19,769 bases of DNA from Kiritimatiellia bacterium (GTDB lineage Bacteria; Verrucomicrobiota; Kiritimatiellia; RFP12; UBA1067). The stretch spans positions 1 to 19,769 of the forward strand of contig JAEDMC010000033.1 of assembly GCA_016303225.1 (NCBI GenBank), in the 5' to 3' direction. The notes below the pieces were generated by a model. The model searched no databases. It worked only from the letters and a program-made list of their open reading frames with translations, and was not told where the DNA came from. Shown here piece after piece: positions 7,249 to 12,649 of the stretch (position 1 is the first letter of the stretch; each line of letters starts with the position of its first letter). The position numbers and the translations under genes are program-made.

Positions 7249-7297
7249 TCTTGCAGCGGCCCACGTCTCCCTCGATATCTCCGTCGGAGGACGTTGG

Positions 7298-7329
7298 ATG
7301 TCGGACCTAGGACTTTAGGCGTCCGACAT
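7298..7329 (+). terminator. Inverted repeat after the zeta-like pair
   Basis: ATGTCGGAC (7298-7306) and GTCCGACAT (7321-7329) are perfect 9-bp arms around a 14-nt loop, 49 bp after the 55-aa gene. No T-run follows, so termination is uncertain. The surrounding 7249-7579 contains no convincing gene. An ORF that starts at 7430 upstream of the ADP-ribosyltransferase fragment reads as low-quality sequence before residue 51. Confidence 0.4.
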
Positions 7330-7408
7330 TGGAGTTCCTGTTCCTCCTTCAGGCTCCACCCTGGAACACCAAAGTCCAAAGTCCACCTACTGCTCGTCTC
7401 GCCCCGTA

Positions 7409-7429
7409 GACGCGACGGCCCGTCGCGTC
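7409..7429. repeat. GACGCG palindromic hairpin
   Basis: GACGCGACG (7409-7417), GCC, CGTCGCGTC (7421-7429) form a perfect 9-bp stem with a 3-nt loop. A related hairpin, GACGCGC-GGGA-GCGCGTC, occurs at 18479-18496, and a decayed form lies near 17494-17505. In the first two cases the stem is preceded by GTA, as in GTAGACGCG. It looks like a small family of intergenic palindromes. Confidence 0.55.
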
Positions 7430-7579
7430 ATGTTAGCTCGCGCCAATGTCCAGGATGTGGATTTTAGAATCGGTCCCGCTGGAACGAAATTGGGGTATTT
7501 TGTAAACTATCCAACACGGAGACGACGACGAATCTGGTCCTCGAATAAGAACCGGACGTGTTCGTTCGTTAATCAATTG

Positions 7580-7792
7580 ATGACCCTGTATCACGGAACC
7601 AACCGCCTGGATTTCATGCGTTTCGACATGTCTCATGTCGAGCCGTTCAACATTGGTCTCCACTTCGGCACACGGGCCGCGGCGGAAAACCGCAACTTTC
7701 AGAAGTTCGGCGACATAAGTGAAGTGAATATGGTACAATCTCTAGGGACAAAAAATGTGGCGAACCACAAAAATGGTCAATGGGAATGGTGA
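7580..7792 (+). pseudogene. 5' fragment of an ADP-ribosyltransferase-like gene
   Basis: From ATG 7580 the frame reads MTLYHGTNRLDFMRFDM and then GLHFGTRAAAENR. LYHGT near the start followed by a G-hydrophobic-H/Y-F-x-T motif is the pattern of ADP-ribosyltransferase-like toxins and related phage proteins, where the first H and the second strand bind NAD. After about residue 46 (FGDIS) the resemblance stops, and the frame runs through the promoter of the next gene to TAA 7790-7792. About two-thirds of such a domain, including the catalytic glutamate region, is missing. No Shine-Dalgarno is clear. I treat it as a truncated relic; the family call is tentative. Confidence 0.5.
7731..7739 (+). promoter_or_regulatory. 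Extended -10 promoter of the truncated ATPase gene
   Basis: TGG-TACAAT (7731-7739), within gaataTGGTACAAT, is close to the aaataTGGTATACT of the zeta-like gene. It would start transcription about 35 nt before the ATPase start at 7780. No clear -35 is present. Confidence 0.45.
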
Positions 7793-8091
7793 TTAGACGC
7801 GACTATTACTTGAATCAGCTGATCTCCCGGAAGTGGAACGGGATGATCAAGGTCATTGCTGGTATGCGTCGTTCCGGCAAGAGCTATTTGTTGTTCAACC
7901 TGTTTGTTGCTCATCTGAAATCCAGTGGCATTACTGACGACGAGATCATTCGTCTTGAACTAGACCGTAAGGAGAACGAACAGTATCGGTCCGCTTCGGC
8001 ATTGTATGAATATATCAAAGAGCGTATCAATAGCCGAGGACGTTACTATGTGCTGATTGACGAGATTCAGCTGGCTGGTGACGCATTCTAG
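7780..8091 (+). pseudogene. Truncated AAA ATPase (COG1373-like, DUF4143 type)
   Basis: The 103-residue frame opens MGMVIRRDYYLNQLISRKWN; the family usually begins at the second Met, ATG 7786. It carries Walker A GMRRSGKS (residues 28-35) and Walker B YYVLIDEIQLA (about 89-99). Full-length members are near 400 aa, with a DUF4143/nuclease-like C-terminus. Here the frame breaks straight after Walker B at GDAF-TAG, exactly where the sequence becomes a copy of the 3' part of the downstream rhuM-like gene. The 15-bp GCTGGTGACGCATTC at the junction is also present at the matching point of that gene (9457-9471), so a recombination or duplication event explains the truncation. It is inactive as an ATPase of this family. 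Confidence 0.8.
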
Positions 8092-8377
8092 CGGCGAACT
8101 GGAGGAGTCGGATTTCGAGGCGTTCGGGGCGCAATGCGGCAAGTTCACGAAGACCGTCTGCGGAATCTGCCACGACCGCTTCATCATCGTCGATCAGAAG
8201 GAAATCTTCTGGACGGGCGCGTCATTGAAGGATGCGGGACGCCTGGCCTTCGCTGCGGCGAAACTGGGCGCGGAGGTCATCTCCGGACTTCTCGCGTCGA
8301 TCCGCAAGGCGACGTCGGAACGGCGGGAATACGGCATGGGCAAGAAGGCGGGTCTCGCGGCAAGGGTGGCGGAATGA
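8074..8377 (+). pseudogene. Duplicated 3' fragment of the rhuM-like gene
   Basis: Positions 8074-8346 align without gaps to 9457-9729 (constant offset 1383). By hand I count 16 mismatches in 273 bp, about 94% identity. The copied frame begins VTHSSGELEESDFEAFGAQC, includes HDRFIIVD and WTGASLKDAG, and ends at TGA 8375-8377 with a tail (KKAGLAARVAE) that differs from the other copy (KKRV). It is open from 8057 only because it reads through the ATPase sequence in another frame. The fragment lacks the RhuM N-terminal domain and half of the phospholipase D-like domain. The different 3' tail suggests divergence from a related allele rather than a very recent copy. Confidence 0.85.
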
Positions 8378-8440
8378 ACAAAGAGGATGGTTTCTTTTTC
8401 GGGGAGCGGGCGGCTGCAAGCAAACCACCGCTCAAGTTGT

Positions 8441-8468
8441 GCGAAATTACGCGGATGTGAAATTTCGC
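8441..8468 (+). promoter_or_regulatory. Inverted repeat upstream of the XRE gene (operator candidate)
   Basis: GCGAAATT (8441-8448) and AATTTCGC (8461-8468) are perfect 8-bp arms, with centres 20 bp apart (about two helical turns), just upstream of the -35 at 8480. This suits binding by a dimeric XRE regulator, but no binding is shown. A 28-codon ORF (8374-8460) runs through it and is probably not a gene. Confidence 0.45.
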
Positions 8469-8479
8469 TCTGCATCACA

Positions 8480-8508
8480 TTGACTTTCCGAAGAAGACAT
8501 AATAAACT
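8480..8508 (+). promoter_or_regulatory. Promoter of the XRE-rhuM operon
   Basis: TTGACT (8480-8485), a 17-bp spacer and TAAACT (8503-8508). The -35 is good and the -10 is moderate (4 of 6). Transcription would start near 8515, about 29 nt before ATG 8544. Confidence 0.5.
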
Positions 8509-8543
8509 GCTTGCCAGTTCGTTCGACGATGAAAGGTTCTGAG

Positions 8544-8819
8544 ATGGCTTTGTGCTATAAAAACCTCTGGAAATTGCTGATAGACCGAGACATGACGCGG
8601 AAAGACCTGCATCGAGTCTCTGGCGTGTCCCATGCCACGCTTGCAAAAATGTCTCGTGGCGAAAGTGTCACCGCGTCGGTTCTGGACCGGATATGCAATA
8701 GCCTTGACTGCAGAATCGAAAACGTCATGGAGATTATCCCCGATAAGCCATGTGAGGTCAATAGGCGTCGTGCGCAGGATGAGAATGGAGGCGCACAACT
8801 GAAGCGGGGGGTGAAATGA
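8544..8819 (+). CDS. XRE-family regulator (HTH_26 type)
   Basis: This is a 91-aa protein starting at ATG 8544 (MALCYKNLWKLLIDRDM), with AAAGG about 8 nt upstream; the earlier ATG codons at 8511 and 8529 fit less well. Residues about 7-65 form a Cro/CI-type helix-turn-helix: LWKLLIDRDMTRKDLHRVSG, then VSHATLAKMSRGESVTASVL and DRICNSLDCRIENVMEI. The last 20 residues are charged and unstructured. The stop overlaps the rhuM-like start in ATGA, so the two are translationally coupled. It probably controls its own operon through the inverted repeat upstream. By composition it resembles the host better than the peptidase downstream does. Confidence 0.85.
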   Translation: MALCYKNLWKLLIDRDMTRKDLHRVSGVSHATLAKMSRGESVTASVLDRICNSLDCRIENVMEIIPDKPCEVNRRRAQDENGGAQLKRGVK

Positions 8820-9739
8820 CGAACGCGGAGAATCAGATTGTCGTGTACCAGCCGAACGAGACGATGCGGCTGGACGTGCGGCTTGAGAACGAGACCGTAT
8901 GGCTGACGCAGGCGCAGATTGCAAGTCTATTCGGCACCAAGAGGCCGGCGATAACAAAGCATCTCTCCAATATCTACAATAGCGGTGAATTGGAACGGGA
9001 AGACACATGTTCCATTTTGGAACATATGGGTAATGACGGCAAGCAGTCGTACCATACAATGTTCTATAATCTTGACGCGATTCTGGCCGTAGGGTATCGC
9101 GTCAACAGCCGCAATGCGACATTGTTCCGGCGGTGGTCAACGCAAGTCCTTAAGTCGTATCTCCTAAAGGGTTATGCTGTAAATGTACGCCTGAATCAGA
9201 TGGAAGACAAAGTTGACAGGCGTTTTGCGAAACATGACGAACGCATCTCTATGCTTGAAGAGAAGGTCGATTTCTTCGTGCAGACGAAGGAGCCGCCGCT
9301 ACAGAGCATCTTCTACCAGAACAGGTTCTGGGACGCGAAGTCGCTTCTGATCAAGTTCATTCGCCGGGCGAAGAAGGAGCTGATCGTGATTGACGCCTAT
9401 CCCGGCGTGGCGACCTTGGACATGTTGGCGAAGCGCGGGCGCGGCGTGAAGATCGAGCTGGTGACGCATTCCAACGGCGAACTGGAGGAGTCGGATTTCG
9501 AGGCGTTCGGGGCGCAATGCGGCAAGTTCACGAAGACCGTCTGCGGAATCTGCCACGACCGCTTCATCATCGTCGATCAGAAGGAAATCTTCTGGACGGG
9601 CGCGTCATTGAAGGATGCGGGACGCCTGACCTTCGCCGCGGCGAAGATGGGCGCGGAGATCATCCCTGGGCTTCTCGAATCGATCCGCAAGGCGACGTCA
9701 GAGCGGCGGGAATACAGCAAGGGCAAGAAAAGAGTTTGA
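8816..9739 (+). CDS. RhuM-family protein with phospholipase D-like C-terminal domain
   Basis: This is a 307-aa protein. Residues 1-122 match the virulence RhuM family: NQIVVYQPNETMRLDVRLEN, the helix-turn-helix-like WLTQAQIASLFGTKRPAITK (29-48), DTCSILEHMGNDGKQ and a conserved YNLDAILAVGYRVNS. Residues 124-155 are heptad-like and probably coiled coil. Residues about 165-300 resemble a phospholipase D-like/NERD-adjacent domain (ELIVIDAYPG, HDRFIIVDQKEIFWTGASLK). The usual H-x-K is H247-D-R249, so catalysis is doubtful. RhuM proteins have no settled molecular role and often sit beside restriction-modification or toxin-antitoxin genes. The gene is coupled to the XRE gene by a 4-bp overlap. Its 3' third is duplicated upstream at 8074-8377. 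Confidence 0.85.
   Translation: MTNAENQIVVYQPNETMRLDVRLENETVWLTQAQIASLFGTKRPAITKHLSNIYNSGELEREDTCSILEHMGNDGKQSYHTMFYNLDAILAVGYRVNSRNATLFRRWSTQVLKSYLLKGYAVNVRLNQMEDKVDRRFAKHDERISMLEEKVDFFVQTKEPPLQSIFYQNRFWDAKSLLIKFIRRAKKELIVIDAYPGVATLDMLAKRGRGVKIELVTHSNGELEESDFEAFGAQCGKFTKTVCGICHDRFIIVDQKEIFWTGASLKDAGRLTFAAAKMGAEIIPGLLESIRKATSERREYSKGKKRV
9457..9729 (+). repeat. Parent copy of the 273-bp rhuM 3' duplication
   Basis: This segment is the in-gene copy matching 8074-8346, in direct orientation and about 94% identical. Recombination between the copies would delete 1383 bp, including the XRE gene and the rhuM N-terminal domain. Confidence 0.9.
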
Positions 9740-9752
9740 AAGGAAGAATACA

Positions 9753-10469
9753 ATGGCAAAATTAGGTTGGCATCAAGCAGTGAAGATGATGTTAAAGAAT
9801 GTTGTCAAGGTTTCAACGCTTGGCAATGGTTATGGAAGTGGTGTAATAGTAGCAACCCCGAAGAATGCTCCTGGTAATTGTTGCGTTTTGACAGCATATC
9901 ATGTTATAAAAAAAGCAGAAGAGACTGGCGCGACAATTGAAATTGAAATTGCGGAATCGCACGAAAAGATAATCTTACCGTCTTTGGCACGTACTATCTT
10001 CACGGCGAAAGATCGCGATCAAGCCCTTGTTATATTTAATGCAACTATGGGCTTGGGTGATGCCAGTAGATTTAAATTGTTATCTGTCAATCGTCATTAT
10101 GTTCCAGGTGTTGAGTTCGGTTGGTTGGGATATCCAGTACTAGAAATAGCCCAAAATACGCCATGTTTTCTACATGGACGGGTTAGTGCATATCTTGATG
10201 ATGCCGAGGCGTATCTTGTAGATGGATTTTCCATACATGGGGTTAGCGGAGGTCCTGTCTTCTGCTGTGAAGAAAATGGTGATTTGGTTTTAGCCGGCAT
10301 AGTTACTAACTATTTCCCGAATCAGATAACAATACCAAATTCCGGTACACAGTCATGGCCTGGGTTGGCTATGTTTCGAACTGTCAATCCGTTGATGAAA
10401 CTGTATGCGCAAGAAAACAAGGAAAAACCGCAACAACTTCCTCCTATAACGGCTACTTCTGGCAAGTGA
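9753..10469 (+). CDS. Trypsin-like serine peptidase
   Basis: This is a 238-aa protein with a Shine-Dalgarno (AGGAAG) 7 nt before ATG 9753. The trypsin-like catalytic triad is visible: H50 in VLTAYHVI, D89 in KDRDQALVIF and S165 in HGVSGGPVF. The early GNGYGSGVIV strand is also typical of chymotrypsin-fold proteases. There is no signal peptide or membrane segment, so it should act in the cytoplasm. This is unlike housekeeping HtrA proteins and no PDZ domain follows. Such stand-alone peptidases occur in defence islands as effectors or regulators. It begins 13 bp after rhuM and may share its operon, but it is far more AT-rich (9901-9960 has 22 G+C in 60, against 33 in 60 at 9541-9600), so it was probably acquired with the downstream methyltransferases. 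Confidence 0.85.
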   Translation: MAKLGWHQAVKMMLKNVVKVSTLGNGYGSGVIVATPKNAPGNCCVLTAYHVIKKAEETGATIEIEIAESHEKIILPSLARTIFTAKDRDQALVIFNATMGLGDASRFKLLSVNRHYVPGVEFGWLGYPVLEIAQNTPCFLHGRVSAYLDDAEAYLVDGFSIHGVSGGPVFCCEENGDLVLAGIVTNYFPNQITIPNSGTQSWPGLAMFRTVNPLMKLYAQENKEKPQQLPPITATSGK

Positions 10470-10498
10470 TTTTTCAAGTGCCCGAGATATGAATTGAC

Positions 10499-10774
10499 AT
10501 GAAAATTACCCCGACTACAACCGATCTTGAAGTTGTCTCTTCGTATGTTGAGGATGACAAGGAACTCAATGTTCTTGTTTCAACGAAGGTTACGCCTGGC
10601 GAAAAGCCCAGCGATCCCGAACCGCGTTGGACTGTGATTGCCGATCCTGTCACGCGGGGGATAACAAGAGTCGAGTTCTTCGTGGCAACTGATGAGGGGT
10701 TTGGATATCCAGAATACACGCCGTCTAACGAGCAGATGGCATTGTTCAGGAAATTCGCAAAGGAGTGCGAATGA
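10499..10774 (+). CDS. 91-aa unknown ORF preceding the methyltransferases
   Basis: The protein starts MKITPTTTDLEVVSSYVEDD and ends PEYTPSNEQMALFRKFAKEC-E. It is acidic, with beta-strand-like alternation (ELNVLVSTKV, RWTVIADPV, TRVEFFVAT) and a C-terminal helix. I recognise no family and see no helix-turn-helix, so it is unlikely to be a classic restriction-modification C protein. Its stop overlaps the likely start of the first methyltransferase in ATGA (10771-10774), so the two are translationally coupled. The Shine-Dalgarno is weak. It is AT-rich like its neighbours. It could be a regulatory, stabilising or anti-restriction factor for the system; this is inference from coupling alone. Confidence 0.65.
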   Translation: MKITPTTTDLEVVSSYVEDDKELNVLVSTKVTPGEKPSDPEPRWTVIADPVTRGITRVEFFVATDEGFGYPEYTPSNEQMALFRKFAKECE

Positions 10775-11757
10775 AAAAGCAAACAGTAGAGCCGAAGAAA
10801 GCTGCCTCCAAGCGTAAGCCCAGCAAGGCGAAAAAACTTGCTTGCGTAGATTTGTTCTGCGGTTGTGGCGGAATGTCCCTCGGCTTCATGAAGGCTGGCT
10901 TTGATGTTAAGGCTGGTTTTGAACTTTGGGATCCTGCCATAAGTGTGTATAAAGCCAACTTCAAGCATCCGATAATAAAGCAAGACCTGTCAGACTTGGA
11001 TGAAGCTATCCCAAAAATTGCGAAGTACAAGCCTGATTTGATTGTTGGTGGGCCGCCTTGCCAAGATTTTTCTACTGCCGGGCATCAGGATGAAAGTCGC
11101 GGACGGGCTATTCTTTCCATCTACTATTCGCAGATCGTTTCAGCGGTTCGTCCCAAGTACTTTGTCATGGAGAACGTTGCGAATATCAGAAAGTCTCAGG
11201 CATTTCCTGAAGTCCTTGCGAACTTCAAGAAGTCAGGGTATGGAATTACTCAGCGCGTTTTGGACGCGGCATTTTGTGGTGTGCCGCAAACAAGGAAGCG
11301 TATGTTTGTCATTGGCGCACTGGGAGCGAAAGATGACTTCCTTGGTGAAGAATTGGATCGGGCGCTTGCCAAGAAGCCGATGAGCATTTACGACTATCTT
11401 GGAAACTCGTTGGGAACGGAATATTATTTTCGTGTTCCAACGAATTATACGCGCCGTGCGGTATTCAGCATATATGAGCCTTCGATGACCATCAGGGCCG
11501 TTGATCGTCCCATTCCAAGTGGATACAAAGGTAATGCGAATGATTCTGCACCCCTTAGCGCTGCGAGGTGTTTAACCCCTAAAGAGCGTAGCTATATTCA
11601 GACATTCCCGAAGAGCTTTAAGTTCAGCGGATGTAAGACAGATCAGAACCAAATGATCGGCAACGCTGTTCCCGTGAATCTTGCAAAGTTTGTCGGAGCG
11701 GCTTTGTCTCGATATATTCACGCTAACGACAAAGGAGAAGTCAATGCGAGTCGTTGA
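10771..11757 (+). CDS. C5-cytosine DNA methyltransferase, first (M1 of LlaJI-like system)
   Basis: This is a 328-aa protein. ATG 10771 is preferred over GTG 10765 because AAAGGAG (10759-10765) is correctly spaced only for the ATG. A basic N-terminal tail (residues 1-22) precedes motif I DLFCGCGGMSLG (27-38). Motif IV GGPPCQDFS follows with catalytic C97, motif VI MENV at 133-136, motif VIII QTRKR at 173-177 and motif X IGNAVPVNLA near 305. A short target-recognition region lies at about 190-280. It transfers methyl from S-adenosylmethionine to C5 of cytosine in one strand of the target. The stop overlaps the second methyltransferase by 14 bp. The two enzymes align along most of their length, so they are paralogs. 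Confidence 0.93.
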   Translation: MKKQTVEPKKAASKRKPSKAKKLACVDLFCGCGGMSLGFMKAGFDVKAGFELWDPAISVYKANFKHPIIKQDLSDLDEAIPKIAKYKPDLIVGGPPCQDFSTAGHQDESRGRAILSIYYSQIVSAVRPKYFVMENVANIRKSQAFPEVLANFKKSGYGITQRVLDAAFCGVPQTRKRMFVIGALGAKDDFLGEELDRALAKKPMSIYDYLGNSLGTEYYFRVPTNYTRRAVFSIYEPSMTIRAVDRPIPSGYKGNANDSAPLSAARCLTPKERSYIQTFPKSFKFSGCKTDQNQMIGNAVPVNLAKFVGAALSRYIHANDKGEVNASR

Positions 11758-12637
11758 TTTGTTTTCCGGATGCGGCGGTATGTCACTCGGTTTAGAGCAA
11801 GCAGGATTCGACGTTGTAGGAGCATTTGATAATTGGGATCCTGCAATTGCGATATATCAGGAGAATTTTAGACATCCGATTTACAAAGAAGATCTAAGTG
11901 CTGATAAGGCACTAGATTCTGTGTGTCAGCTGAAGCCAGATTTAATTGCAGGTGGACCGCCTTGTCAGGATTATTCTATTGCGGGGAAGCGAAATCTTGG
12001 TAAGAGAGCAAATCTGACAATTCGCTTTGCAGAGATTGTTACTTCGGTTAAGCCAAAATGGGTTTTGTTTGAGAATGTCTATAATATCGAAAGATTCCCG
12101 ACTCTCCCTAAGATGAAGGAAATGCTTTCTGAGGCTGGGTATGGTTTTTCTTCGATGGTTTTAGACGCTAGTCGTTGTGGTGCACCACAAAAACGGCAAC
12201 GCTTTATTCTTGTTGGATGTTTGGGAGCCTCTAATGGTTTCCTGGATGATATCTTGCGTGATGGATTGTCGACGAAACAGATGACGGTACGCGACTATCT
12301 TGGAGATAGGCTTCAAACACAGTATTATTATATGCATCCAAGAAGTTATAATCGTCGAGCGGTTTTTTCCATTGATGAACCTGCATCAACAATTAGAGGC
12401 ATAAATAGACCAATTCCTGAGAACTACAGGAAACACCCAGCAGATAAAGTTGATGTTTCAGAGGGGGTTCGGGCGCTAACAACTCGTGAGAGAGGATTGC
12501 TGCAGACCTTCCCGGAAAGTTTTGCATTTCCAGGGGCAAAGACTGATGTTGAACTCGCAATTGGGAATGCAGTTCCTCCGGCGTTAGCGAGATATGTAGC
12601 AAACTGTATCAAAAAATGGGAAGAAGTTAATTCATAA
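11744..12637 (+). CDS. C5-cytosine DNA methyltransferase, second (M2 of LlaJI-like system)
   Basis: This is a 297-aa protein. ATG 11744 follows AAAGGAG (11731-11737) with 6-nt spacing, and motif I then begins at once (MRVVDLFSGCGGMSLG), so an in-frame upstream start at 11681 is rejected. Catalytic C74 lies in GGPPCQDYS, ENV is at 110-112, QKRQR at 149-153 and motif X is IGNAVPPALA near the end. The same WDPAI, NF-HPI and YDYLG/RDYLG stretches occur in M1, which confirms paralogy. The basic N-terminal tail of M1 is absent. In LlaJI and related systems, two such enzymes methylate opposite strands of a non-palindromic site. The target cannot be read from the sequence. It sits 12 bp upstream of the McrB-like gene. 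Confidence 0.93.
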   Translation: MRVVDLFSGCGGMSLGLEQAGFDVVGAFDNWDPAIAIYQENFRHPIYKEDLSADKALDSVCQLKPDLIAGGPPCQDYSIAGKRNLGKRANLTIRFAEIVTSVKPKWVLFENVYNIERFPTLPKMKEMLSEAGYGFSSMVLDASRCGAPQKRQRFILVGCLGASNGFLDDILRDGLSTKQMTVRDYLGDRLQTQYYYMHPRSYNRRAVFSIDEPASTIRGINRPIPENYRKHPADKVDVSEGVRALTTRERGLLQTFPESFAFPGAKTDVELAIGNAVPPALARYVANCIKKWEEVNS

Positions 12638-12649
12638 GGGGGGAAGGCT

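Noticed and set aside
7430..7579. In-frame N-terminal extension of the ADP-ribosyltransferase-like fragment
   Set aside because: The sequence before ATG 7580 (for example RRRRRIW) does not resemble the family, which normally begins close to the LYHGT motif.
8374..8460. 28-codon ORF overlapping the end of the duplicated rhuM fragment in ATGA
   Set aside because: No Shine-Dalgarno of note, no family, and it crosses the inverted repeat upstream of the XRE promoter. It could be the stub of a deleted gene; not called.
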